Origin: Syngnathus acus
Lineage: Eukaryota > Chordata > Actinopteri > Syngnathiformes > Syngnathidae
Length of the DNA: 64,000 nucleotides
NCBI RefSeq assembly: GCF_901709675.1
Contig: NC_051108.1
Span: forward strand, 8,352,631 to 8,416,630
Direction of reading: 5' to 3'
Both the position numbers and the translations under genes were made by a program. This document shows positions 1 through 10,775 of this stretch, in pieces. The notes under the pieces were generated by a model. That model was not told the DNA's origin. It saw only the letters and a program-made list of their open reading frames with translations, and did not search any database. Every line of letters starts with the position of its first letter. The stretch's first letter is position 1.

Positions 1-1571
1 GCAGTGGATGACCGACCTGTGTAACAGTGTCATCGCTGAGGGGCACATTCCGGAGGACTGGACAAGAAGCGTCCTGGTGCCTCTATTCAAAGGGAAGGGG
101 GACCCACTCGCATGCGGGTCATACAGGGCCATAAAGCTGCTGGAGCATGGAATGAAGCTATTAGAGAGGGTGTTGGAAAGGAGGGTGAGGTCACGGGTAA
201 AGGTGGACGAGATGCAGTATGGCTTCATGCCTGGTAAAGGTACAACAGACGCAATTTTTGTCATCCGACAGATGCAAGAGAAACACCAGGAGAAGAGGAA
301 GAGGTTGTACTTCGCTTTTGTTGACCTGGAAAAAGCGTTCGACAGGGTGCCAAGGGAGGTGGTGAGGTGGGCCCTAAGGAAGTCGGGCGTGGAAGAGGGA
401 CTGGTTAAGGCTGTGATGGCTCTCTACTGCAGGGCCTGCACAGCTGTTAGGAGTTGGCGACAGTAATGTGTTTGAAGTAAGGGTAGGGGTGCACCAGGGA
501 TCAGTGCTCAGCCCATTACTGTTTGCTATCGTGATGGATGTGGTATCGAGGGAAGTGAGGGGTGGACTACCATGGGAGCTGCTCTACGCGGATGACCTGG
601 TATTGATGGCTCACAGTCGAGAAGACATAGCTGGGAAGCTAGCGGCCTGGAAGACATGCCTGGAAGTGAAAGGAATGAAGGTGAATGCGGCAAAATCAAA
701 GGTCATGGTCGGTGGTGCTGGCCTGGGAGTGATATCGCAGTCAGGAGCATGGCCATGTGGAGTTTGCGGGAAGGGAGTGCAAGCTAACTCTATCCGGTGC
801 AAGGGTTGCCAGAGATGGGTACACCGAAGATGCAGCGGAGTAAAAGGCAGCCTACTAGCTGCAAGTGAGACCTTCCAATGCAAGCGGTGTAGGGGAGAAG
901 TCGCCCAAGCAGACCCAGCTGAGCAAGGGTGGCTCGTGGTAGATGGGGAGATGTACGAGGTGGTGGACAGCTTCTGCTACCTTGGAGACATGCTTAACGC
1001 TGATGGGGGGGTGGACCTAGCAGTGACCACAAGGGTGAGAAGCGGGTGGAAGAAATTCAGGGAACTCATGCCCTTCTTAACATCTAAGGCCCCATCCCTG
1101 AAGATTAGAGGCCAAGTGTACTCAGCCTGTGTCAGAAGTAGTATGACGTACGGAAGTGAGGCATGGGCCCTAAAAACAGAACACGAAGACAAACTAAACC
1201 GAGCAGAAATGAGGATGATCAGATGGATGTGTGGTGTGTCAATGAGGGAGGAAAAGACCAGTGCAGAGCTGAGAAAGAAGATGGGAGTGGAGGCCATAGT
1301 GGATGTGGTGAGGAGAGGCAGACTGCGATGGTACGGACATGTAGTGAGGAAGGACGAGAACGACTGGGTGAAGAAAGTTATGTCGTATAACGTAGAGGGA
1401 ACAAGACCCAGTGGCCGACCTAAAAAGACCTGGCAGATGACCGTGGCAGCCGACAGGAAGGCACTCGGCATCAACCACGAGATGGCCATGGACCGTTCCC
1501 GGTGGAAGAAGGCCATATCGAGAACCCAGTCCAACCCAGCGCCGCCTGGAAAGCGGACTTTAAACCGATGA
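1..1571 (+). pseudogene. LINE ORF2 fragment (RT plus zinc finger), 5' cut by window edge
   Basis: Non-LTR retrotransposon reverse transcriptase in two frames. The first part (to 466) has the fingers motif with LVPLFKGKGD and palm motif A ([12 protein letters not shown]). The second (468-1571) starts with VHQGSVLSPLLF (motif B), has the catalytic YADD at its residues 40-43, then a cysteine-rich finger (C97, C100, C111, C114, H119, C122, C138, C141) and the C-terminal thumb region ending near 1571. One extra base around 455-467 breaks the frame, so this copy is dead as written. The 3' end runs into a GATGATG tail; a second copy of the same 3' end lies at about 10006-10118. The combination of a PHD-like finger in the thumb region with this RT is familiar from fish LINEs, but I cannot fix the clade (RTE- or I-like). 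Confidence 0.85.
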
Positions 1572-1699
1572 TGATATCATTGAAGATTTATTCTTTAACG
1601 ATATCATGACAAGAGCCTAACATTAGCTTACATGTAACATCATGTTACTTTCTAAACACACATGCTTGTAAAAGTACAAATGTACCTTTGTGTTTTTTT

Positions 1700-1957
1700 T
1701 TATTCGATGTGCTCCTTAATGTTCCTCGCGCCGCGACCTCCATAGCTGATCATATCTTGACAGAAAATACACAAAACCTTCCCCAGGACATCTACTTTAC
1801 AGATATGTTCCGTCAGGCACGTGGTTACGGACTGTGTTCCGAGTTGTACGATGACACTGCTCTCAAGCCATGCCCATCTGAAGCAGTTCTTGATCCCGTT
1901 CGACTTGTCTATTTCCCTGGCACGATCGTCGTCTTTTTTCTCCAAAACGTTCGCCAT
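1700..1957 (-). pseudogene. BED-type zinc-finger-like ORF remnant
   Basis: Minus-strand ORF of 85 codons ending at a TAA inside an A-rich run. The C-terminal half has a C-x2-C pair (C63, C66), a SYGGRG stretch and a histidine at residue 83, the pattern of BED-like fingers found at the N-termini of hAT-type transposases and of some vertebrate proteins of transposon origin. The second zinc histidine would lie just past the stop. No transposase body follows. It could be a repeat-derived pseudogene or the first exon of a domesticated gene; I favour the former. Confidence 0.4.
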
Positions 1958-2009
1958 GCTGGCGAAAACCTAGTCGGCCCTAGATCTATCTAACGAAATA
2001 ACTCGTCTA

Positions 2010-2419
2010 CAAGGGATGAAAACCCAATCGCAAATTCACATTGTGGCGGTGTAAAAACACTTAGTTCTCCGCATAAGTTAAGTTAACAAGTGGAAATGAT
2101 GTGACGAAAGTAGCGCCAAAATGGTGCTGAAAATAAGGCGGATGTTGTCGCATCACTGCTGCCAGTGAGTTAGGTTTACAGAGGCAAGCCGATTTCCGTA
2201 CTCACAGCTTAAGTCATTTTGCCTTGAAATGTGCCAAAAGATGCCGTTGCGCCGGGCGGGCAAATGCTCGCGAGTCGCCGAGGCTAACGTTGCCCGCTTC
2301 CCTACCCCCCCACATATATAAAAACAATTTCTCAACGGATTTACACGATTCACAAAAGTGATACTTTCTACGGAAAAAAACACGGAAATCCGCGGATCCG
2401 CGGAAAATTGTCATCCCTG
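2010..2419 (-). mobile_element. End of a hAT-like non-autonomous element with CG palindrome
   Basis: Read on the minus strand from 2419 the sequence begins CAGGGATGACAATTTTCC, a hAT-style terminus. Just inside is a perfect 16-bp palindrome (2389-2404, TCCGCGGATCCGCGGA). The LINE fragment that follows begins exactly at 2420. The other terminus is uncertain: a CAAGGGATGA string at 2011 is similar but the flanks do not form an 8-bp duplication. Confidence 0.4.
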
Positions 2420-3105
2420 TGTCCACATGTTGACTTGGTACCAGAACACCCTCGACCGCAGTGACTTTGACTTTGTAGTTGTGTTGTCGGATTAGCGGCC
2501 GCACGTTTTGGCCACTTGGGTAAAGTAAGGGGCGAAGCTGTCAGCTGATCACCACCTGGTTGTGAGTTGGATCCAATGGTGGGGGAAGATGCCGATTCGA
2601 CATGGCAGACCCAAGCGTACTGTCAGGGTCTGCTGGGAATGTCTGTCAGAATCCCCTGCAAGAGTTTCAACTTCCACTTCTGGGAGAACTTTGCCCACGT
2701 CCCAGGGGAGTTAAGAGACGTTGAGTCTGAGTGGACCATGTTCCATGCCTACATTGTTGAGGCGGCCAATCATAATTGCGGTCATAAGGTGCTCTGTGCC
2801 TGTTGTGGTGGCAACACCCACTAGTGTAATGGGTGCAGTTAAGATGAAGAGTCTCATCTGGCCATTTTGGCCTGTGGGACAGCTGACGGGTACCAGATGG
2901 CCAAGCGGAATGCAGCTTTGGAGGTTGCTAAAACAAAAATTTGATCTTAGGAGGAGTTCCATGAGACCATGGAAAACGACTTCAAAGCAACATCAGAGAA
3001 AATTCTGGTCCACCATCTGGTGTCTCAGGAGGGAGAAGCAGAATACTCTATATAGTGGAGATAGAGTGCTATTGACGTCGACTCTGGCCGTCGTAAGTTG
3101 TTGAG
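2420..3105 (+). pseudogene. LINE fragment (end of endonuclease to EN-RT linker)
   Basis: Plus-strand remains of the same LINE family as 18136-19690: shared strings include the post-endonuclease linker with HVPGE and VESEWTMF (around 2690-2740) and the downstream MAKRNAA region. Several frameshifts and stops are present. Nothing of the RT palm is retained. Confidence 0.7.
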
Positions 3106-3470
3106 CAAAATACTAGATTTAAACGTTGTTTATGAACACTGTGTAAGAATTTTTAACTCAAGCTTTAAAAAATAAAATGAAACTTTTTTAGATTTTTTTG
3201 CACTGATTTAGAATCAGCATTTGCCCTTGCACAAATACTTGCACTTTAAATACTTAACATTACGTATTTAGTAATATTTATGAAGAAACCCAAACTTTTG
3301 TTTGAGCTTAGTTTTTTTTTTTAAATATCCTCTGATTTCTCGTTTCAAAGCTTCATAATATATATCACGCACTGGATCCAATGCAATGTTTTAAAACAAC
3401 AAATTCACTCAAATTTTAACCAAAAAGTAAACAAATATTCAAAATATACAAAACACAATGAGCATCATGC
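3106..3470. other. AT-rich gap without a gene
   Basis: AT-rich sequence with poly-T runs. I see no coding potential or repeat that I can name. Confidence 0.4.
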
Positions 3471-3700
3471 AGGGCAGCGTGGGTCATTGGTAGAGTGGTT
3501 GTCTACCCACCCAGACGTTGGGGGTTTGAGCCCCAGCCATTGTGACGATGTCAAAGTATCCTTGTTCAAGACACTTAACCCACAGTTGTTGCAGATGGTA
3601 TGTCATTAGTAGATGAATGAGGAAGCAGAGTGAAGCGATTTGAGTATCAAATGTAGAAAAGTGGAGATAGACGAGTTAGAGCCCATTGACCATTTAAAAT
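3471..3700 (+). mobile_element. tRNA-derived SINE with L2-like tail
   Basis: A tRNA-like head has an A box near 3487-3498 (TTGGTAGAGTGG) and a B box near 3522-3533 (GGTTTGAGCCC). It is followed by a central segment with CCTTGTTCAAGACACTTAA, common in teleost SINEs, and then a diverged tail resembling the AAGCGnTTTGAGTA...GAAAAG 3' end shared with L2 LINEs. Mobilisation by L2 machinery is inference from that tail. Confidence 0.6.
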
Positions 3701-3884
3701 ACCCATATGCTTACAATGCTTTTACCTTAAGGGAGGCATTTGTACATCTTGAATATGCAACTCGGCTGGTCTAAACAAACCCTTTTAGCACTGCCCTTAA
3801 ACAGATCACTTTCCCAAACCATGCACAAAATTGCATGTGTGGTTTCTTTATTGATAAGGAAATTAATGTGAAAATATAAACATG

Positions 3885-4520
3885 CTTTGAATGTGATTTT
3901 TGTTTCTAACAATGGCTTGAATCAACACAATACAGCATTCAGCAATAGTTGTCATCGCCCATCATTCGTTCATTTCAAACCCCTTGATAGCGTACTGCCC
4001 ATTGCTTCTACAGCCTGGAGAAATTGAAATCTTGCTCATCGCTGATTGCACCAAGGTTTGCAGGGAAAATGTAGGTGAGTATAGAAATGTTTTAGAGAAA
4101 AGCAACATCTCTTTTGAAGTTTCAGACAAGTTTTTCAACTCCCTCTTTATGTAAAGGTGTCATTCTCGTGCCAAAACTACACAGTGACTTAAATGCTTTC
4201 GAAGCATGCAGTTTGAGTACAGTTAGCACTTTCTCAAAATCTGGATCATTCAAAACTTCTCAAATTTATGGGCCAACAAAGATGCCTTCTGGTTTTTGGT
4301 TTGCTTATTTTGGGAAACCTGTTGCAAAGAAAGTCAAACCCATTGGAATTACTCTTCTCTTGCTGTTTAAGTCCAATTTTATATGAAGTGGTGGCAATAA
4401 TACATCATTGGGCTCAACTAAAAGGAACGTTTTGAGAGCTGCGCTTGGAATATTTCTTGCTTGCCAGTCTCTTCTGACATAGTGTTCTGCGTTTGGTGAA
4501 TCTTCCTTGCATTCCATAAA
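3885..4520 (-). pseudogene. Decayed mobile-element ORF with LPPLHIKL motif
   Basis: On the minus strand, broken frames spell LPPLHIKLDL (about 4360-4400), then an EGIFVGP-like string, NDPDFEKVLTVL (about 4210-4260), a SDEQ segment, VRYQGV and a C-terminal KRKSHSKH-like tail near 3890. I recognise this order from uncharacterised ORFs that recur in many copies in animal genomes and look transposon-borne. No domain name is secure. Multiple stops make it non-functional. The open frame on the opposite strand here is a shadow. Confidence 0.45.
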
Positions 4521-4735
4521 AAATGCTTATGACTAATGTTAGGGTTGACAAATTATTTTGATCGTCTGATTATGTTGGAATGTAGACTAGAATTATTAAC
4601 TTTGTTTAAACTTTTCACCTTTCCTTGACTCTGGAAAGTTTCCACATTCAGTTGTTGAAACTTTCCAAATGGTGTGGAAACATTCTTGGTTAGTTAGTTA
4701 TCTAAAATGCTTCAATAGTTTCTGTTTTCATAACC
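4521..4735. other. Gap without a gene
   Basis: No coding potential. A GGAAAGTTTCCAC / GTGTGGAAAC pair around 4634-4682 gives weak local self-complementarity. Confidence 0.3.
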
Positions 4736-4899
4736 TTATAAAACAAAGAGCTGGGACCCCCTGCACTGATTAACCAGTTGCTGAGGTGACCACCAAACAT
4801 GTCCACTCTCACCCCCACCCTGTTTTCTCAATAAATATGCTCTTGCAAGGGGCCTAAGTCAGACTTCGTTCGAACATCGCTGTTTTCTCCACTTGCAAG
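4736..4899 (+). other. Possible LTR-like remnant
   Basis: A C-rich stretch followed by AATAAA at 4830-4835 and a GC-richer downstream segment resembles the polyadenylation region of a retroviral-type LTR. No partner LTR is visible. Confidence 0.2.
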
Positions 4900-5167
4900 T
4901 ACCGTAATTTTCGGACTAAAAGTCGCTCCGGAATATAGGTTGCATTAGCCATAAAATGCACAATAACGTGAAAAAAAACATATATAGGTCGCTCCGGAGC
5001 ATAAATCGCATTTTGGGGGGAAATTTATTCGACAAAATCTAACACTAAGAACAGACATGAACGAGCAACAACAGGCTAAACGATAGGTATTCTAACGTGA
5101 CATAAACACAAACGAAAAGCTGAGAACGGGCCTGACGTAACATTCAGAGTTATTAAAAAAAACTATT
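4900..5167 (+). mobile_element. Partial TIR element (CCGTAATTTTCGGACTA family)
   Basis: Starts TACCGTAATTTTCGG at 4900, followed by the AGTCGCTCCGGA sub-terminal repeats, then the inverted version of the internal block also seen at 6690-6800. It is abutted at 5168 by the terminus of the next copy, so its own far end is missing. Confidence 0.6.
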
Positions 5168-6936
5168 ACCGTAATTTTCGGACTATAAGTCGCGTTTTTT
5201 TTCATAGTTTGGGTGGGGGGGCGACTTATACTCAGGAGCGACTTATATGTGTTTTTTTTCAAAACTTTTCAAAAAAATAAATAAATAAAATGAAACCGCG
5301 ATAAACGAACCGCAATGTAGCAAGGGATTACTGTAATTTGAATTTCAAGTGACGTCAGCCGCGCGACGTCGCGGTCAGCAGCGCGGCGACGTCAGCAGCG
5401 CGGCGACGTCAGCAGCGCGGCGACGTCAGCAGCGCGACGCGGCGTTGTTTACATAAAGGACAAAGATTGACTCGACGGAGCTCTCTTTCACTTCCGTGGA
5501 TTGAAGTCGGGGGGCGGCGCTCGGCCGGGTGGCTGTCCAGGGACGGTGGATGGGGCTCGGACAATGCTTTTACGCACGCCCGGTCCTACTCTACCGAGCT
5601 GTCTTTCACCTCCGTGGATGGAAGTCGAGGGCCGGCGCTCGGCCGGGTGGCTGTCCGGGGACGGTGGATGGGGCTCGGTCATGGCTTTTACGCACGCCCG
5701 GTCCTATTCTATGGAGCTCTCTTCCATTTCCGTGGCTGGAAGTCCACGCCGCCACACGCTTGGAAGTTTGTTTTGTTAAATAAAGAGCCGTTTACCAAAC
5801 CCACGTCTTTCCTTGAACTTTGTTAACGCTACAATATAGTTATATAGTAGATCTGTGGAATAACGACGAGGCTGACGTCAGGGCGCACGCACGCGCGGCG
5901 TTGTTGACAAAGGACGAGGAATTTGATCGATGGATTTAATGATTTAGAGTGCACAGATGGTCTGATAACATTATTGCTTATATAATAGTTATTTGATATA
6001 TAATTCATATATCGTTATATGGGCCTGTGGAATATTTTGAAGTGTAAGAGCCGTCAGCGGCGCGCATGCATTGTTGACAAAGGACGATTGATGGATTTAA
6101 TGAATTGGAGTGACACAGATGGTTTTATTAACGTGTTATTTATGTAATAGTTTTTTGAATAACTCTGAATTTTACGTCAGGGCCGTTCTCAGCTCTTAGT
6201 TTGTGTTTATGTCACGTTAGCATACCTATCGTCTATGGAGCTCTCTTCCATTTCCGTGGCTGGAAGTCCACGGCGCCACACGCCTGTAAGTTTGTTTTGT
6301 TAAATAAAGAGCCGTTTACCAAACCCACGTCTTTCCTTGAACTTTGTTAACGCTACAATATAGTTATATAGTAGATCTGTGGAATAACGACGAGGCTGAC
6401 GTCAGGGCGCACGCACGCGCGGCGTTGTTGACAAAGGACGAGGAATTTGATCGATGGATTTAATGATTTAGAGTGCACAGATGGTTTGATAACATTATTG
6501 CTTATATAATAGTTATTTGATATATAATTTATATATCGTTATATGGGCCTGTGGAATATTTTGAAGTGCAAGAGCCGTCAGTGGCGCGCACGCATTGTTG
6601 ACAAAGGACGATTGATGGATTTAATGAATTGGAGTGACACAGATGGTTTTATTAACGTGTTATTTATGTAATAGTTTTTTGAATAACTCTGAATTTTACG
6701 TCAGGGCCGTTCTCAGCTCTTAGTTTGTGTTTATGTCACGTTAGCATACCTATCGTTTAGCCTGTTGTTGCTTGTTCATGACTGTTCTTGGTGTTGGATT
6801 TTGTCGAATAAATTGCCCCCCAAAATGCGACTTATACTCCGGAGCGACTTATATATGTTTTTTTTCACTTTTTTGGGCATTTTATGGCTGGTGCGACTTA
6901 TACTCCGGTGCGACTTATAGTCCGAAAATTACGGTA
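5168..6936 (+). mobile_element. TIR element, full copy with two levels of tandem repetition
   Basis: Bounded by ACCGTAATTTTCGG (5168) and CCGAAAATTACGGTA (ending 6936), each followed inward by repeats of the GCGACTTATA type. Inside are a 17-bp GC-rich minisatellite with four GACGTCAGCAGCGCGGC-like units (about 5350-5440), a 118-bp tandem repeat (5477-5594, 5595-5712, and a partial unit from 5713) and a 524-bp direct duplication (5713-6236 and 6237-6760). Small ORFs across the 118-bp units are by-products of a unit that stays open. I see no transposase, so it is non-autonomous. Confidence 0.65.
5477..5760 (+). repeat. 118-bp tandem repeat
   Basis: Two complete units plus a partial third, each beginning near GAGCTcTCTTTCAC and containing GGGACGGTGGATGGGGCTCG. 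The same three-unit array is found in the related copies at 33101-33400 (period 118) and, inverted, at 7320-7510. The array is therefore part of the element, not a local event. Confidence 0.8.
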
Positions 6937-7923
6937 CATAAATAACACGTTTATAAAGCCATCTGTGTCACTCCAATGCATTAAATCCATCGATCGTCCT
7001 TCGTCAACAATGGGTGCGCGCCGCTGACGGCGCTAGCACTTCAAAATATTCCACAGGCCCATATAACGATATATAAATTAGATATCAAATAACTATTATA
7101 AAAGCAATAATATTATCAAACCATCTGTGCACTCTAAATCATTAAATCCATCGATCAAATTCCTCGTCCTTTGTCAACAACGCCGCGCGTGCGCCCTGAC
7201 GTCAGCCTCGTCGTTATTCCACAGATCTAGTATATACCTATATTGTAGCGTTAACAAAGTACAAGGAAAGACGTGGGTTTGGTAAACGGCTCTTTATTTA
7301 ACAAAACAAACTTCCAGGCGTGTGGCGGCGTGGACTTCCAACCACGGAGGTGGAAGAGAGATCCATAGAATAGGACCGGGCGTGCGTAAAAGCCATGACC
7401 GAGCCCCATCCACCGTCCCCGGACAGCCACCCGGCCGAGTGCCGGCCCCCGACTTCTATCCACGGAGGTGAAAGAGAGCTCCGTAGAGTAGGACCGGGCG
7501 TACGTAAAAGCCATAATAGTTTTTCAAACCTTCTGTGTCACTCCAAATCCTTAAATCCTTCAAACTCTTCATCCTCCGTGTCACTTAGAAACAAAGCCGC
7601 TAATGATGCCGGTAGTACGTGGGGCCCTTCGTCATCTTTGTCATCCCGTGATCAATCTTTGTCCTTTTTGTAAACAACCGCCGCGCCACGCCGCGCCGGG
7701 CTGCGCCGGGCTGCGCCGGGCTGCGCCGGGCCGCTGACGTCAGTTGAAATTCAAATTACAGTAATCCCTTGCTACATCGCGGTTCGTTTATGGCGGTTTC
7801 ACTTTTTTTTTTTTTTTGGAAGATTTTTGAAAAAATTCACATATAAGTTATTATTATTATAAGTCGCCCCCCCACCCAAACTATGAAAAAAAAAATGCGA
7901 TTTATAGTCCGAAAATTACGGTA
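6937..7923 (-). mobile_element. Second copy of the TIR element, inverted and lacking one terminus
   Basis: Reads as the reverse complement of the copy at 32702-34042: internal blocks, the 118-bp array (about 7320-7510), a 10-bp GC minisatellite GGCTGCGCCG repeated about four times (7690-7735), and the terminus CCGAAAATTACGG ending at 7922. It abuts the preceding copy directly at 6936/6937, forming a tail-to-tail pair. Confidence 0.6.
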
Positions 7924-8250
7924 ATAAAAGGGCATACTGTCTCCCTTGTGGTTCTTGCAAATAGAGTGAGCATCACTCTAACAACTAAAGTCTCCACAAT
8001 GTCAGATTTCTATTCACTCCTGTATACTGGAGGGCTATTCAATTACAAATTCAGTTGGGCCAAAATTTCAAACCTGTAATGTAGCTGGGGTATACACATT
8101 TGGCACCCAAAAAACAGACCGTTTTCATTGTCAATTTTACGTCTCAATGTTGAAACGGACATGTTTTTTCTCAAATTGGCGGGATGATGAACGTGTCTGA
8201 CTTCATAAATGTGTCTGACTTCATAAGACCAAGTCGGGTTGTTATGATGC
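7924..8250. other. Short spacer with a BEL LTR scrap and an 18-bp duplication
   Basis: 7934-7984 is a diverged version of the terminal 50 bp of the BEL-type LTR at 63608 onward (shared GGTTCTTGCAAA and CTCTAACA). At 8191-8226 an 18-bp unit containing GTGTCTGACTTCATAA is duplicated in tandem. No gene seen. Confidence 0.4.
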
Positions 8251-8258
8251 GTCTAGTG

Positions 8259-9550
8259 CAGGGGTGGGCAAACTACGGCCCGCGGGCCACATCCGGCCCA
8301 CGGGACCGTTTAATCCGGCCCGCCAAACCTGAATTAATTGTATTATTAAACTTTTTTTTTTTTTGTCATTTTGCCTGCAATGACTGCGTTTCCCCAGTAG
8401 ATGGGGAACCGCTCGCCTGCGCATTTACTACCGGAAGCCGTGTCAGAAAGCTCGGTGCACACTCACAAGTGCCTGTACGTACGTACTCAGTAGTACGGAC
8501 ATGGCGCACTCGCGCTCTATTTGTATCAGTCCCGAATTTAGAGCGTGGGCTGTGACGACAGCATTCTTGTAATTCGCTCGCTGAGCTTTCAGATACAGTT
8601 TTACGCTAAAGCCACCCACAAACCTTCCCCTGGAATCCTTCCATTAAAATGAGTGGCCCGAAGAAAAGAAGTGAGTGCCGAATGTTAAAGGAGTGGCCAA
8701 TTTGGCTCGACGTACGCGACGTGACGTTCAGCCTCATCAACCCGTCACAGATCGAGGTAAACGGATCTCTCCTAAGAATTGCCACAACAAATTTTACTCC
8801 AGACTATGATGCACTAGCAAAAAAGGGAGACCAACAACACTGTTCCCACTGAAAATGAAGGGGAGGCTCTCAAGTTTGTTGTAAAAAAATGCATTTTGAA
8901 TATGATTTGTACACATAGCAGGGATTGAAACTAGCGACCATTCTCATTTTCAAACAATGCAGGATGCTCAAGGACATTGATGCACCACCTGTTTGCGACT
9001 AATCTTAACCTGTAAAGTTCTTACGGCTTACTTTAAGGAAGTGTTTCCCGTTTCCTCACCTCTGTTACCAGGTGTTTGTGAGTTAAAACTCTGCTCTGAT
9101 GTTCAGATACCCCTTACCGTGTTGCCGTTTTGATTACTTTATTTGGATGTATGCTTTCACCGATTCTTCAAGATGATATATTTGGTCAGAATGTTTGCTG
9201 TTTGATGTGATCTCATAAGATAAACATTTTTCATTAATCTGACCTGCAGGCACTGAAGTGATGGAGACTGTTATTCATAATAATAGTGTCGTATTTTATG
9301 AGAATCACTGATAGCAGTTTTTTAATGATTTTTTTTTTTAATGCTGTTAAATGCATTTGTTTTCAAAAAACTTGTTTGGAATATCCATGCTTTACTACCT
9401 ACTAAAGGCCAAAATCTTTTATGCAATGACCTTTACAGGTCGCTTATATTACTTCACACAAACACTACGTCCATCTGCTCCTGGTTCGGCCCTCCGGTCC
9501 AAATTTAGAACCCAGTTCGGCCCGCGAGTCAAAAGGTTTGCCCACCCCTG
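8259..9550 (+). mobile_element. Non-autonomous hAT element, copy 1
   Basis: Termini CAGGGGTGGGCAAACT at the left and the matching inverted TTTGCCCACCCCTG at the right, with a perfect 8-bp target duplication GTCTAGTG at 8251-8258 and 9551-9558, the hallmark of hAT insertion. Length 1292 bp. It carries a short ORF at 8649-8852. Near-identical copies lie at 47733-49022 and 58504-59794. Confidence 0.93.
8649..8852 (+). CDS. 67-residue fusion of hAT transposase N- and C-termini
   Basis: Starts MSGPKKR and ends in TTNFTPDYDALAKKGDQQH. In intact relatives (the GTF2IRD2-like/Charlie-type hAT transposases, from memory) the first string begins the protein and the second lies near its C-terminus, so the BED finger, catalytic core and dimerisation domain have been deleted and the ends are joined in frame. 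The fusion is conserved, with one residue change, in the copies at 48430-48633 and 58893-59096. Whether it is translated is unknown. It has no catalytic residues. Confidence 0.55.
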   Translation: MSGPKKRSECRMLKEWPIWLDVRDVTFSLINPSQIEVNGSLLRIATTNFTPDYDALAKKGDQQHCSH

Positions 9551-9639
9551 GTCTAGTGTGTTGGTGGAGTGCCCAGTGCATGTCACTTCTCACTGTCAAC
9601 CCTCACCGCTGGCTAGCAGTATGCGAACGGGAGAGCCGA

Positions 9640-10118
9640 GTGCGTAAGTCTCTCCCTGCCAGTACAAAGCCTCTCTAACAGCAAGCCCTATGTAGTGCCT
9701 CCACGCGGCGACACATGGTAACTGGGTACAACACGGACCCAGGCTAAACTACAAGGGACTCGGAGGAGGTTTGGCCCTGAGACGTGCGGCACGCAGGCCC
9801 ACCGGTGTGTGGACACGCCCTGGTGCCCACGAACCAGCCCCCAACTATGGGTTAAATAGTACCACTGCCCAGTGGGCTCCTCGGGAGAGGAATGGGCTAA
9901 GGGAGTTAACCCCTACAGAAAATCAATTTCCCCTTGGGTTGGTGTCAGGAAGGGCATCCGGCTGTAAAAAGTTTTGCTCCAAAAATTTTCTCGGTATAGG
10001 ACTCTCAACCACGAGATGGCCATGGACTGTCCCCGGTGGAAGAAGGCCATACTGAGAATCCAGTCCAACCCAGCGGCGCCTGGAACATGGACTTTAAACC
10101 GATGATGATGATGATGAA
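9640..10118 (+). mobile_element. 3' end of the window-start LINE family
   Basis: 10006-10105 matches the last 35 codons and tail of the LINE at 1-1571 (NHEMAMD, RWKKAI, QSNPA, TLNR, then GATGATGATG). The segment before it includes GTGTCAGGAAGGGCATCCGG, a string very common in fish LINE/SINE 3' regions. It is either a 5'-truncated LINE or a SINE using the LINE tail. Confidence 0.6.
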
Positions 10119-10775
10119 TGAATGATGTGCGACAGAGGGTGGAGTGGATGTATGCAGAAGGTCGGTTGTGCAAGAATGGAGGAAAAATGTTTACAGGAAG
10201 TAGACTCGGAGATAAAACCAGCAGAGGTGCCAGAGGGAGAGCTGCAGGAGAAGAACAGCCAAGAACCCAGCCAAAAGGTGATCGCCAAGTCCGAAAGACA
10301 GCTTGCTGGAAAAACAACAGCTCCCGCCAAGTCAACCCCCACACACACCGAATCGCCCCTCACCCCCCTCACTTAAATGGAATCAACTCTCATTAGAACT
10401 TGCCCACCCCCATGGAATCATCAACCATCAAACTCGGCCCCCACCGAATATAAACTGAATATAAACTGACCAAGAACTTTTGTCGTTGCTTTTTCTGAAC
10501 GGGGACTTTCTGCTCTTGAGCATTGTTGGAAGAAAAGCCCAGCACTGTATAGTATTTTTCCTGAAAACAGAGCTTTCTTAACAAGAATTGTGATTGAACT
10601 CAACCAACCCGTTTAAGTCTAATTTTTGTTTCGGTGTCTTATTTTTTTTCCTAAAACTGAAGAACAAAAACGAGCATGCAGTGAGTGAATCGGATAACAG
10701 GTGATTGGCTATAGGCTCTTGCCATGAAGCGCGGCTAGCACGCTTCCCAAATTGCGGACCAAATCCAACGCACTC
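10119..10775 (+). mobile_element. Diverged partial LTR, relative of the LTRs at 46.2 and 60.2 kb
   Basis: The plus strand here aligns with the reverse complement of 46199-46740, with many substitutions and small indels. Shared landmarks are the CCTGTAAACATT segment, the AAGAGCAGAAAGTC block, the TTCCTGAAAACAGAGC block and the terminal CCAAATCCAAC. It is truncated at its 5' side and has no partner, so it is a solo or fragmentary LTR of an older subfamily. Confidence 0.65.

Noticed and set aside
1-3105. Catalytic exons of plcd3 at the left of the window
   Set aside because: Searched the minus strand for the X-domain signature after exon 6; only LINE and repeat sequence is present.
3471-3541. 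tRNA gene
   Set aside because: Continues into a SINE body and L2-like tail.
4114-4386. Plus-strand 90-codon ORF
   Set aside because: Shadow of the minus-strand decayed ORF with the LPPLHIKL motif.
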